Source: an uncultured Lachnospiraceae bacterium (GTDB taxonomy: Bacteria; Bacillota; Clostridia; Lachnospirales; Lachnospiraceae). Taken from it: DNA of 64,000 bases. Of the stretch, positions 7,067-15,539 are shown one piece after another. Every line of letters begins with the position of its first letter. The stretch's first letter is position 1. The translations under genes and the position numbers were made by a program. Location: the NCBI GenBank assembly GCA_947625205.1, contig CANQNN010000004.1:62001-126000 (forward strand), given 5' to 3'. Below the pieces are notes generated by a model. The model had not been told where the DNA came from. It was given only the letters and a program-made list of their open reading frames with translations, and made no database searches.

Positions 7067-10000
7067 TCAGCGTTCTCCTTTGCTCGCATAAAAGGCTTCG
7101 ATCTGCGCCTGCTCCGCGCTCAATCCTTTTTCTTCCATCTGCACGATCAGTTTAAGCATCAGTTCATAATCGTGAGGGATGATCTTCTTGAACTTCGGCA
7201 GATATTCTCCGAAATTATCCAGAATCTCCTTACCCTTCACCGAATTGGTGTAAGCAACATGCTCCTTGATCATATCCTTCAGTTCGAGCACATCATATTT
7301 GGAAGTGATCTCATAGGAAGAAACCATTTCCTTGTTGATCTTCGTATACAGATCATTATTTTCATCCAGGACATAAGCCACACCGCCGCTCATACCTGCC
7401 GCAAAGTTCTTGCCGACGGAACCGATAATGACTACCAGACCGCCTGTCATATACTCGCATCCGTGGTCGCCCACGCCTTCCACTACCGCCAAAGCACCGG
7501 AATTGCGCACGCAGAACCTCTCGCCCGCCACGCCGCCTATAAAGGCTTTGCCGGATGTGGCGCCGTACAGCGCGACATTCCCGATGATGATATTCTCATC
7601 CTGTTTAAACTTAGAGCCCTTCGGCGGATAAACGATCAGCTTGCCGCCGGATAGTCCCTTGCCGAAATAGTCATTGGAATCACCTACAAGCTCCAGCGTC
7701 AGTCCCTTCGGGATAAATGCGCCGAAGCTCTGTCCGCCCGCGCCGTTGCAGAGGATGCGGTAAGTGTCTTCCGCCAGCGCATCGCCGAATCTTCTGGTGA
7801 TCTCAGAGCCAAGGATCGTGCCGAAGGTACGGTCGGTGTTGGTCACGTCCACCTCAAGACTTCTCTTCGCGCCGGTCTCCATCGCTTTGGAAAGCTGCTT
7901 TAACAGCACTTTTTCATCCAGCGTCTTCTCCAGCTCAAAGTCATAAACCTGCTTCGGATCAAAGATCACCTTCTCCTTGCTTCCCACATAGGGATTGGAC
8001 AGGATTTGGCTTAAATCGATCTTCTTCTGTTTGTCGGAAAGACCTTCCCTGATCTTTAACAGGTCGGTTCTTCCCACCAGCTCATCCACGGTGCGAACAC
8101 CCAGCTTCGCCATATATTCACGAAGCTCCTGGGCGATAAAACGCATGAAGTTCTCCACATATTCCGGTTTGCCCGTAAAACGCTTCCTAAGCTCCGGATT
8201 CTGGGTCGCCACGCCCACAGGACAGGTATCCAGATTACATACTCTCATCATGACACAGCCCATAGTCACAAGCGGAGCCGTCGCAAAGCCGAACTCCTCG
8301 GCGCCTAAGATCGCGGCGATCGCCACATCGCGTCCACTCATCAGCTTACCGTCCGTCTCGATACGCACCTTGTTACGCAGACCGTTCTGGATCAGCGTCT
8401 GGTGCGTCTCCGCAAGGCCGAGCTCCCACGGCAGACCCGCATTGTGGATCGAGTTGCGCGGCGCCGCGCCCGTACCACCGTCATAACCCGATACCAGTAC
8501 CACCTGTGCGCCGGCTTTCGCCACGCCCGCGGCTACCGTACCAACGCCGGCTTCCGATACCAGCTTGACGGATATCCTCGCTCTCGTATTGGCATTCTTT
8601 AAGTCATAGATCAGCTGCGCCAGATCTTCTATAGAATAGATATCATGGTGCGGCGGCGGTGAGATCAGGCTTACGCCGGGGGTCGAATGTCTCGTCCTGG
8701 CGATCCACGGATATACTTTTCCGCCCGGAAGATGACCGCCCTCGCCCGGCTTTGCGCCCTGCGCCATCTTGATCTGTATCTCCTGCGCGCTGTTTAAGTA
8801 TTTGCTGGTCACACCGAACCGTCCCGATGCCACCTGTTTAATGGCGGAGCATCTGTTTAATCCATCGACTCCCACAGTCAATCTATCTTCATCCTCGCCG
8901 CCTTCGCCGGAATTGGATTTTCCATGCAGCCTGTTCATGGCGATCGCCATCGTCTCATGCGCTTCTTTTGAAATGGAACCGTATGACATAGCGCCTGTCT
9001 TAAATCTTGTGACAATCGTGTCAACTCCTTCAACTTCCTCAATCGGGAGCGGTTTCTTCGCATAATTGAAGTCCATCAGGCCACGCAGCGTTTTGATGCT
9101 GTCCTCTCTGTTGACCGAAGCGGTATATTGTTTGAACATCTCATAGTCGCCGCGTCTCGTGGACTGCTGCAGCAAATGGATCGTTTCGGGATTATAGAGA
9201 TGTTCATCCGCACCGCTGCGCATCTGATGATGACCCGCGCTGTCCAGCTCCAGATCCGTAGTCAGACCGAGTGAGTCAAATGCCATAGAATGCAGTGTGT
9301 TGACCTCATCCTCTATGTCCTTCAGCGTAATGCCGCCCACACGGCATACCGTATTGGTAAAATACTTATTGATCACTTCCCTGTCTATACCGATTGCCTC
9401 AAATATCTTGGAACCCTGATAGGACTGGATCGTCGATATCCCCATCTTGGAAGCGATCTTCACAATGCCGTGCAGTACCGCATCATTGTAATCGTTGACC
9501 GCCGCATAGTAATCTTTGTCTAACATATGGTTATCGATCAGCTCCTTGATACTCTCCTGCGCCAGATAAGGATTGATCGCAGAAGCGCCGAAGCCTAAGA
9601 GCGTTGCAAAATGATGCACTTCCCTGGGCTCTGCCGACTCTAAGATGATCGCCACGCTGGTTCTCTTCTTCGTATTGACCAGATGCTGCTGCAGGGCGGA
9701 TACAGCGAGAAGGGATGGGATCGCCACACGGTATTCATCCACGCCTCTGTCCGAAAGGATCAGGATATTAACGCCCTCCCGGAACAGTCTGTCTACCTCA
9801 ACAAAGAGTCTGTCGATCGCTTTTTCCAGACTGGTATTTTTATAGTAAGTGATCGGCACTACTCCAACCTTAAAGCCCTCTGATTTCATGTTCTTGATTT
9901 TCAGAAGATCCGTACTGGTCAGGATCGGATTGTGGACCCGCAGCATATTGCAGTTCTCCGGTTTCTCCTCCAGCAGATTGCCGTCCGTACCCAGATATAC

Positions 10001-11617
10001 CGTGGTGGATGTCACCACTTCCTCACGAATCGCATCAATAGGCGGGTTAGTCACCTGCGCAAACAGCTGCTTAAAATAATGAAACAGCGGATGGTGCGCT
10101 TTGGAGAGCACCGGAAGCGGCGTATCCACGCCCATAGCCGCGATCGACTCCGTACCGTTCTTCGCCATCGGCAGAATACTCGTCTTTAAGTCCTCGTAAG
10201 TATAGCCAAACGCCTTCTGCATGCGCTGCCTTTCTTCGTCTGTAAATTCGGGCACGCGCTGATTGGGGATCTTTAAGTCTTTCAGCGCCACCAGATTATC
10301 ATCCAGCCACTCGCCGTAGGGCTGTGCGGAAGCATATTTTTCCTTCAGCTCGTCATCGTCGATGACCCGCCCGGCTATCGTATCTACTAACAACATCTTG
10401 CCGGGGTGCAGCCTTTCCTTTACAAGAATCTTCGTCGGATCGATATCCAGTACGCCCACTTCCGATGAAAGGATCAGCGTGTCATCCTCCGTGATCATAT
10501 AGCGGGAGGGCCGCAGACCGTTTCTGTCCAGCACCGCGCCCATGATATCACCGTCCGAGAAAAGAATAGATGCCGGTCCGTCCCACGGCTCCATCATCGT
10601 CGCATAATACTGGTAGAAATCTTTTTTCTTCCGGCTCATGGTCTTATTGTTCTCCCAAGGCTCCGGAATCGTGATCATCACCGCCAAAGGCAGCGGCATA
10701 CCGCTCATGACAAGGAATTCCAGCGTATTATCGAGCATCGCGGAATCGGAACCGGAAGCATTGATCGCAGGCAGTACCTTATGTAACTGCCCCGCCAGAC
10801 GCCCCGACTCCATCGTCTCCTCTCTGGCTAACATTTTATCGGCGTTACCACGGATCGTATTGATCTCGCCGTTATGCACGATAAAGCGGTTCGGATGCGC
10901 CCTCTCCCAGCTCGGGTTCGTGTTTGTGGAGAAACGGGAATGCACGATCGCGATAGCCGATTCAAAATCCTTATCCTGCAGATCGGAGAAAAATGTCCGA
11001 AGCTGCCCCACCAGGAACATTCCCTTGTATACGATGGTTCTGCTGGAAAGCGAGACCACATAGGTCACTTCCGTTGACTGCTCAAACGTTCTTCTTATAA
11101 TATAGAGTTTCCTGTCAAATTCAAGCCCCTTCTCCATCTTATCAGGTTTCTTAATGAAAGCCTGCATGATATAAGGCATACACTCTACCGCCTTATGTCC
11201 GAGAACAGACGGAACGGTAGGAACGGTACGCCAGCCAAGGAACTGCAGACCCTCCCTGTCAACGATGATCTCAAACATCTTTTTGGCCTGATTACGCTGT
11301 AATTCGTCCTGCGGAAAAAAGAACATACCTACCCCATATTCCCGTTCTCCGCCGATATCAAATCCTAAAGGTTTCGTCACCTTCAGCATAAATTTGTGGG
11401 GCACCTGCGTCAGAATGCCGACGCCGTCACCTGTCTTGCCTTCTGCATCCTTACCGGCTCTGTGCTCTAAGTTCTCCACAATATGAAGCGCATTCTCCAC
11501 CGTGGCACGGCTCTTTGTGCCCTTAATATTAACACAGGCGCCGATACCGCAATTGTCATGCTCGAATTCCGGCCTGTATAGAGGCGACTGGGGAACAGTC
11601 ATCTTTACATCAAACAT
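7067..11617 (-). CDS. gltB: glutamate synthase large (alpha) subunit
   Basis: A 1516-residue enzyme that transfers the glutamine amide to 2-oxoglutarate. Cys23 in DNCGIGACV is the catalytic cysteine of the class II glutaminase domain and would become residue 1 after propeptide removal. Then come the central domain, the FMN-binding synthase domain (SGEGGEDEDRL, KPGEGGHLPGGKV) and the [3Fe-4S] cysteines in CVMMRVCNLDTCPVG, ending with the beta-helix domain (GSK, GVAGERFCVRNSGA). The ATG at 11617 has AAGGAG 8 nt upstream and gives a 22-residue propeptide; the frame is open 17 codons further into the structured leader. It is the first gene of gltBD. Confidence 0.97.
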   Translation of the reverse strand: MFDVKMTVPQSPLYRPEFEHDNCGIGACVNIKGTKSRATVENALHIVENLEHRAGKDAEGKTGDGVGILTQVPHKFMLKVTKPLGFDIGGEREYGVGMFFFPQDELQRNQAKKMFEIIVDREGLQFLGWRTVPTVPSVLGHKAVECMPYIMQAFIKKPDKMEKGLEFDRKLYIIRRTFEQSTEVTYVVSLSSRTIVYKGMFLVGQLRTFFSDLQDKDFESAIAIVHSRFSTNTNPSWERAHPNRFIVHNGEINTIRGNADKMLAREETMESGRLAGQLHKVLPAINASGSDSAMLDNTLEFLVMSGMPLPLAVMITIPEPWENNKTMSRKKKDFYQYYATMMEPWDGPASILFSDGDIMGAVLDRNGLRPSRYMITEDDTLILSSEVGVLDIDPTKILVKERLHPGKMLLVDTIAGRVIDDDELKEKYASAQPYGEWLDDNLVALKDLKIPNQRVPEFTDEERQRMQKAFGYTYEDLKTSILPMAKNGTESIAAMGVDTPLPVLSKAHHPLFHYFKQLFAQVTNPPIDAIREEVVTSTTVYLGTDGNLLEEKPENCNMLRVHNPILTSTDLLKIKNMKSEGFKVGVVPITYYKNTSLEKAIDRLFVEVDRLFREGVNILILSDRGVDEYRVAIPSLLAVSALQQHLVNTKKRTSVAIILESAEPREVHHFATLLGFGASAINPYLAQESIKELIDNHMLDKDYYAAVNDYNDAVLHGIVKIASKMGISTIQSYQGSKIFEAIGIDREVINKYFTNTVCRVGGITLKDIEDEVNTLHSMAFDSLGLTTDLELDSAGHHQMRSGADEHLYNPETIHLLQQSTRRGDYEMFKQYTASVNREDSIKTLRGLMDFNYAKKPLPIEEVEGVDTIVTRFKTGAMSYGSISKEAHETMAIAMNRLHGKSNSGEGGEDEDRLTVGVDGLNRCSAIKQVASGRFGVTSKYLNSAQEIQIKMAQGAKPGEGGHLPGGKVYPWIARTRHSTPGVSLISPPPHHDIYSIEDLAQLIYDLKNANTRARISVKLVSEAGVGTVAAGVAKAGAQVVLVSGYDGGTGAAPRNSIHNAGLPWELGLAETHQTLIQNGLRNKVRIETDGKLMSGRDVAIAAILGAEEFGFATAPLVTMGCVMMRVCNLDTCPVGVATQNPELRKRFTGKPEYVENFMRFIAQELREYMAKLGVRTVDELVGRTDLLKIREGLSDKQKKIDLSQILSNPYVGSKEKVIFDPKQVYDFELEKTLDEKVLLKQLSKAMETGAKRSLEVDVTNTDRTFGTILGSEITRRFGDALAEDTYRILCNGAGGQSFGAFIPKGLTLELVGDSNDYFGKGLSGGKLIVYPPKGSKFKQDENIIIGNVALYGATSGKAFIGGVAGERFCVRNSGALAVVEGVGDHGCEYMTGGLVVIIGSVGKNFAAGMSGGVAYVLDENNDLYTKINKEMVSSYEITSKYDVLELKDMIKEHVAYTNSVKGKEILDNFGEYLPKFKKIIPHDYELMLKLIVQMEEKGLSAEQAQIEAFYASKGER

Positions 11618-11641
11618 AGCTTTCTCTCCTTCCATCTGCTC

Positions 11642-11709
11642 ATAAGCAGACTCGGAATGCTGCCGCATCCCTCGTTCGCGTTGCTCGTCGTAAGCCCGAC
11701 TCTGCTTAT
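11642..11709 (-). promoter_or_regulatory. gltB leader hairpin II, close to the ribosome binding site
   Basis: A 14-nt arm (11642-11655) pairs with 11696-11709 with one mismatch, closing a 40-nt interior that contains a smaller GATGC/GCATT hairpin. It ends 13 nt before the AAGGAG of gltB, so its folding could affect translation. I do not recognise it as a known riboswitch class. Confidence 0.6.
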
Positions 11710-11711
11710 TC

Positions 11712-11760
11712 GCGCAAAGAAAGTCGCAACGGTCCCGTTAAGGCGCCCCGTTGCGACTTT
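11712..11760 (-). terminator. gltB leader hairpin I, attenuator-like
   Basis: A perfect 13-bp stem: 11748-11760 with 11720-11732, loop 15 nt. On the transcript the stem ends GCGACTTT and is followed by CTTTG, a weak U-rich tail. It begins immediately after the predicted transcription start. Transcription attenuation or mRNA protection are both possible. Confidence 0.5.
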
Positions 11761-11768
11761 CGACTTCT

Positions 11769-11797
11769 ACTATACACCCGTTTCTTAGGATTGTAAA
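11769..11797 (-). promoter_or_regulatory. promoter of gltBD
   Basis: On the minus strand TTTACA (11792-11797), 17 nt, TATAGT (11769-11774). The predicted start is about 11762, giving a leader of about 145 nt before the gltB ATG. Confidence 0.75.
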
Positions 11798-11958
11798 TAT
11801 AGACTTTTTAGTGAATTGTCGAATAATTTGAAAATTATGTATTTTATTTTATATTGTCAGATATTTTATGGATACCGGAGCAAATAGCAAGCACCATACG
11901 CTTAATCATTGCACCGCCTTCTTTCTGATAAAATTGTTTATAGTAGAATTTGAACCTA

Positions 11959-12261
11959 TTACGAATCAAAAATTCTCGTTATATCCTGATACCGATTCAC
12001 TACACGGTAAATCTCTACAAACTCTTTTCCGACTTTATATATAATAACATAGTTCTCCCAGATTGCATATTTATAATCCGTTCGAAAACTGACTCTCTTA
12101 GAAAGATCCGCCCCTATTCCGGGAAAAATCTGAATGTTCTCAAACTTATTGTAAATCTCTTGAATCGTTTTTGCGGCATATTCTTCATTATCTCCCGCGA
12201 TATAATCACGAATTTCCCTCAAATCACCTGCTACCAGGGGATTAATTCGTAATTTCAGCAT
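11959..12261 (-). CDS. type II toxin, RelE/ParE family
   Basis: A 100-residue protein with the RelE/ParE fold: N-terminal LRINPLVAGDLREIRDYI, the central helix TIQEIYNKFENIQIFP, the strand pair FRTDYKYAIWENYVIIYKV and the C-terminal VEIYRVVNRYQD. Family members are ribosome-dependent mRNases or gyrase poisons; sequence alone does not say which. It lies 3 nt after the Phd/YefM-type antitoxin gene, the normal order for this class. The gene ends in an A+T-rich intergenic region shared with gltBD. Confidence 0.88.
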   Translation of the reverse strand: MLKLRINPLVAGDLREIRDYIAGDNEEYAAKTIQEIYNKFENIQIFPGIGADLSKRVSFRTDYKYAIWENYVIIYKVGKEFVEIYRVVNRYQDITRIFDS

Positions 12262-12264
12262 AAC

Positions 12265-12513
12265 CTATTCCCCCATTAACTTTTTCAGTTCATCAAGACT
12301 GAGCCAGCCATCCCCATCGTTTACTGCTTCCTCTGCCTCTTGCAGTTTCATCAATAGCTTTTTTTCAGCTCTGTCACGCTCATAATCTTCAATATCAAGC
12401 ACCACAAATCTACCTCTTCCGTTCTTAGTAAGGAAAACCGGAGCACCTACATGACAGTTATTCAGAACTTCATTATAATTTCTCAAATCAGACACGGGTA
12501 AAATATTCGCCAT
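12265..12513 (-). CDS. type II antitoxin, Phd/YefM family
   Basis: An 82-residue protein. The N-terminal part (ILPVSDLRNYNEVLNNC, then PVFLTKNGRGRFVVLDIEDYE) is the Phd/YefM DNA-binding fold; the acidic C-terminal part (EEAVNDGDGWLSLDELKKLM) would wrap the toxin. GGAGG precedes the ATG at 9 nt. It is expected to neutralise the RelE-like toxin and repress the operon promoter, which carries a matching inverted repeat. Confidence 0.9.
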   Translation of the reverse strand: MANILPVSDLRNYNEVLNNCHVGAPVFLTKNGRGRFVVLDIEDYERDRAEKKLLMKLQEAEEAVNDGDGWLSLDELKKLMGE

Positions 12514-12531
12514 AATTAATTCCCTCCATGA

Positions 12532-12574
12532 TTTTTCTTACAACTATTATATGCAAAATATAAGAAAAATTCAA
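12532..12574 (-). promoter_or_regulatory. toxin-antitoxin promoter with inverted-repeat operator
   Basis: On the minus strand TTGAAT (12569-12574), 17 nt, TATAAT (12546-12551). A perfect 9-nt inverted repeat (TTTTTCTTA at 12532-12540 and TAAGAAAAA at 12561-12569) brackets the -10 box, the usual place for autorepression by an antitoxin-toxin complex. Confidence 0.75.
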
Positions 12575-12583
12575 CGTAAAATT

Positions 12584-13090
12584 TTACAGCAGTATTCTCT
12601 GCTTCCTCCCACTCTTTATATTAGACTGAATAATGCGGCTAAAAAATTCAGTGGCGGAAATTTCGCTAAAAACCTTTAATGAAATCAATTTTTCCTCATT
12701 CTCATAGAGGATTTCTTTTCCATACCAAGGTTTTTGAGACTGTGGTGTCAATTCTAAATACACAACTTTGCTTTCTGCTTCAAAAGTCAGGATCGCATGA
12801 AATTTATTGCGCTGCAAATAGTGGAGCCTCCATATTTTGCTTGATATACCGCAACTTGCAAGCATTGTTTTCATCAATAAAGTTATATCAATACAGGTGC
12901 CAATTTTTTCCCGCATCGTATCCGACGGATTTTGGATCCGGTAGTCGTTTACCAATGCACAGGCAAATTTCTCGTCATATCCTTTTGTCACGTCCGGTTT
13001 GTATTTTAGACCGTTCAGATAGAAGCCATATTCATATCCGTTGTTCAGCAGTTCCTTTTTTAGTAAATTGCATATTTCCTGAATTCGCAT
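12584..13090 (-). CDS. transglutaminase-like protein
   Basis: A 168-residue protein with the transglutaminase-like cysteine-protease core: Cys in REKIGTCIDITLLMKTML, His in NKFHAILTFE, and an acidic residue in VVYLELTPQS. The order Cys-His-Asp/Glu and spacing fit bacterial members of the superfamily, many of which are peptidases or structural relatives. No signal peptide is seen, so it is probably cytoplasmic. GAGGTG lies 5 nt before the ATG. Function in this context is unknown. Confidence 0.65.
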   Translation of the reverse strand: MRIQEICNLLKKELLNNGYEYGFYLNGLKYKPDVTKGYDEKFACALVNDYRIQNPSDTMREKIGTCIDITLLMKTMLASCGISSKIWRLHYLQRNKFHAILTFEAESKVVYLELTPQSQKPWYGKEILYENEEKLISLKVFSEISATEFFSRIIQSNIKSGRKQRILL

Positions 13091-13187
13091 ATATTCACCT
13101 CTCGAAATCCCGAGTTGTCGCTTTGTTGGGTTATGTTGAAACTACAGCACACCAAGGTAGCCGTCTCAAAAGTTGCTATTATTCTGG

Positions 13188-13772
13188 TCATTTTAACATA
13201 TCCCTTATCCTCTGCAGCATAGAATCAGCAAATTCCTGTGCTTCCATATGATCTAAATCCATTTCAGTTCCCATCCTATAACTTTGTAATGCCTTTGAAA
13301 TCAAAGCATGGTATTGCGCCGAAAGGTTTTGCAGCGCCCACTCTCCGCCCTGCTTTTTGGAAAGGATCAAACCGTTTTTGAGGAAAGCTGCAACTCTGCA
13401 CAGATTCAGGATCACATAAACAGGTTCTTCCAATATATCTTCCCCTGCTCCCTCAACATCATGCCAAATGCTGTCAACGTAATCTTTTTCCGGCACATCG
13501 GCAAATACATCATTGATTTCCTCCCCATACAATACCACGCCATACTTCTTTATGATTGTAAAATGTGCAGCCAGATCCTTGTCTGTACCATTCATTTTAT
13601 GAATATAGGCTGCCGGGTCATCAATAAACCATTGCAAATGTGCATTTGAAAAATGCAATTCAAACGGTGTGGGGTACAAAAAATTCCTGCAATATTCTGT
13701 AAGATTCCCCTTAAAAATCATTTTGCTTTTGTCAACGATTTCATCTAATATATTCTGATAGAACATAACCAT
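13188..13772 (-). pseudogene. AadA-like aminoglycoside nucleotidyltransferase lacking the catalytic motif
   Basis: A 194-residue frame. The N-terminal 24 residues (FYQNILDEIVDKSKMIFKGN) and residues from about 26 onward (EYCRNFLYPTPFELHFS to the end, a DUF4111-type helical domain) match the two ends of AadA-like adenylyltransferases. The middle, which should contain the GSX-SDID nucleotidyltransferase motif (family knowledge: roughly 70-80 residues), is missing, and the join GNLTEYCRN is in frame. Without that motif no nucleotidyl transfer is expected. It may be an inactive remnant or have been kept as a binding domain. The ATG is preceded by AGAGGATAGGAT. Confidence 0.6.
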
Positions 13773-13775
13773 ATC

Positions 13776-14276
13776 CTATCCTCTCTGCCTCTCCTGCCGC
13801 TCATCCGTCAGGAAATACCTGACTTCCCCTGCAGGATGCAGCAGCTCTGTTCTGAAAAACTGCGGATAATATTTTACGGGCTCGTCCGGCGTGATCCAGC
13901 GCAGATACTCCTCCTGTTCATCCTCCGTAAAGCTTTGGGATACCGGCACAAAATCAGCGGGCACCTTCATATAGTAATAGAAAGATATCTCATAGATCAG
14001 CTTTCCCAGATTGGACGCGGCATCTCCGTAAAAGTAATTCTCATGGACAAAGCCAAGCCTGTCGATCTCCATGCGGACACCGGTTTCTTCATATACCTCG
14101 CGGGTCACGGCTTCTTCGGTGGTCTCTCCAAACTTGACCCGTCCGCCGACAGAATACAGGTAGTCCGGTCTTACTTTATTGCCTGCCATCAGGAATTTGC
14201 CGTCCTTCATGATGATCGCTCCTACACGGATATTGATCAGACCGTTTTCACATGGAACCGTCATATCTTTATGCAT
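13776..14276 (-). CDS. Nudix hydrolase
   Basis: A 166-residue enzyme. The Nudix box GRVKFGETTEEAVTREVYEE TG (pattern GX5EX7REUXEEXGU) is complete, so it should hydrolyse nucleoside diphosphates linked to another group. The substrate is not evident. The ATG at 14276 was preferred because AAAGGAG is 9 nt upstream; the frame is open to 14303. It ends 3 nt before the AadA-like frame, so the two are probably co-transcribed. Confidence 0.9.
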   Translation of the reverse strand: MHKDMTVPCENGLINIRVGAIIMKDGKFLMAGNKVRPDYLYSVGGRVKFGETTEEAVTREVYEETGVRMEIDRLGFVHENYFYGDAASNLGKLIYEISFYYYMKVPADFVPVSQSFTEDEQEEYLRWITPDEPVKYYPQFFRTELLHPAGEVRYFLTDERQERQRG

Positions 14277-14492
14277 CCTTCGTTTCTCCTTTGTTCCGGG
14301 CAAGTTCTCTACTCTCGACCTTCACGGGGAATCTGTCTTCGACAGACCGTCCAACGCCCGGTTTCTTCACACAACATATGTTTCACTTTACCATAGAGCC
14401 TGTCATTTTTCAATCATGGCCGCTCCCAAAGATCTGTGCACAGACAATGACCCCTTTTCTTCAGCAGGCAATGCCCCGTGCTCTGTATGTCC

Positions 14493-14521
14493 TTGACATT
14501 TTCACCCGGAACCACTATATT
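14493..14521 (+). promoter_or_regulatory. promoter of thiT
   Basis: Consensus-like TTGACA (14493-14498), 17 nt, TATATT (14516-14521). The start would be about 14528, some 45 nt before the TPP riboswitch. Confidence 0.8.
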
Positions 14522-14571
14522 AGTAACAGCGGACGATCCGCTGCGGCGAAAAGCCGCATAACCGAATAACC

Positions 14572-14679
14572 TGCTAGGGGAGCTTATGCTGAGATTGAAC
14601 GGCAGATACATATAACGACTGTATTTTCCGTTCTAACCCTCATAACTTGAACCGGTCAGCACCGGCGTAAGGAAGCAAC
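14572..14679 (+). ncRNA. TPP riboswitch (THI box) upstream of thiT
   Basis: The conserved blocks of the thiamine pyrophosphate aptamer are present in order: TAGGGGAGC, GCTGAGATTG, AACCCTCATAACTTGAACC, and the closing CACCGGCGTAAGGAAGC. It precedes a thiamine transporter gene, as expected. TPP binding should lower thiT expression. Confidence 0.93.
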
Positions 14680-14732
14680 AAGGCGCATCACGGCAGCCGC
14701 AGACACACGGCCCGCCCTGCGCCGCATTCTCC

Positions 14733-14767
14733 CCTCCTTGGTATTTCGAGACAAAGGAGGATTTTTT
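14733..14767 (+). terminator. thiT expression-platform hairpin overlapping the ribosome binding site
   Basis: CCTCCTTGGT (14733-14742) pairs with ACAAAGGAGG (14751-14760) with one mismatch. The 3' arm is the thiT ribosome binding site and is directly followed by ATTTTTT and the ATG. The same hairpin could therefore terminate transcription or hide the ribosome binding site. Confidence 0.65.
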
Positions 14768-15487
14768 ATGTTGTATGAAGTTGTTGTAAACGAATGGGAT
14801 GAAACGACCTATGTCCCGACTGCCCTCGGCAATGTGCTGCTTGCCGTGATCCTGATCGCCTTCTTAGGCGGCGCGGTATTCTTCGCGCGAAAATACGCCG
14901 CCAGACAGACGGCGCAGGCAGCGGACAGAGCCGGCAAAGCGGCAGGTAAAAAAACAGGGTTGACCGTAAAGCAGCTGGTCTTTTGCGCTATGTCGATCGC
15001 TCTGGGAACAGTGCTTTCCAATATCAAGCTGTTTGATTTTCCTTTCGGCGGTTCCGTCACCCTGTTATCCATGCTGGTCATCTGTCTGCCGGGCTACTTG
15101 TTCGGACTGGGCGCCGGACTTATGACAGGCGTCGCTTACGGGATCTTACAGCTTCTGATCGATCCCTATGTCCTGTACCCGGTACAGCTTATCGTCGATT
15201 ATCTGCTGGCATTTGGCGCACTCGGTCTGTCCGGTCTGTTCACCAACGCAAAGTACGGTCTGATCAAAGGTTATATTGCGGGCGTTATCGGACGGTACGT
15301 CTTCGCAGTGATCTCCGGCTGGATCTTTTTTGGCGAATACGCCTGGGATGGCTGGGCGCCGCTTCCGTACTCTCTCGCTTACAACGCATGTTATATCTTT
15401 GCAGAAGCTGCCATCACGCTGATCCTGCTGGCTATTCCCGCCGTCAGGAAAGGGCTTGCGCGTATCAAAACAATGGCGCTGGGATGA
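14768..15487 (+). CDS. thiT: thiamine transporter, ECF substrate-binding component
   Basis: A 239-residue membrane protein. After a short N-terminal helix and a charged linker, residues from about 65 onward are the ThiT core of six helices, with the family signature around KLFDFPFGGSVTLLSML and the thiamine-site segment near the C-terminal EYAWDGWAPLPYSLAYN. It binds extracellular thiamine and needs the shared ECF energising module (EcfA, EcfA', EcfT), not encoded here. AAAGGAGG lies 7 nt before the ATG at 14768. The TPP riboswitch upstream strongly supports the assignment. The extra N-terminal helix is longer than in the best known ThiT proteins. Confidence 0.93.
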   Translation: MLYEVVVNEWDETTYVPTALGNVLLAVILIAFLGGAVFFARKYAARQTAQAADRAGKAAGKKTGLTVKQLVFCAMSIALGTVLSNIKLFDFPFGGSVTLLSMLVICLPGYLFGLGAGLMTGVAYGILQLLIDPYVLYPVQLIVDYLLAFGALGLSGLFTNAKYGLIKGYIAGVIGRYVFAVISGWIFFGEYAWDGWAPLPYSLAYNACYIFAEAAITLILLAIPAVRKGLARIKTMALG

Positions 15488-15497
15488 TCCCAGCGCC
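15475..15497. repeat. perfect palindrome at the thiT stop codon
   Basis: GGCGCTGGGAT and its reverse complement are separated by a single G; the TGA stop of thiT lies in the centre. No T-run follows, so it may be a weak bidirectional stem between convergent genes. Confidence 0.5.
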
Positions 15498-15539
15498 TCT
15501 ACGCATACGCGCATCCGGTGCGCATCCGCTTTCGGGGCA

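Noticed and set aside
5352..7091. A 579-codon open frame on the plus strand opposite gltD
   Set aside because: It lies antisense to a confirmed gene and its composition is that of a shadow frame; no ribosome binding site fits.
11642..11760. The gltB leader as a T-box or known glutamine riboswitch
   Set aside because: No T-box sequence (TGGNACCGCG) and none of the conserved glnA-type blocks were found.
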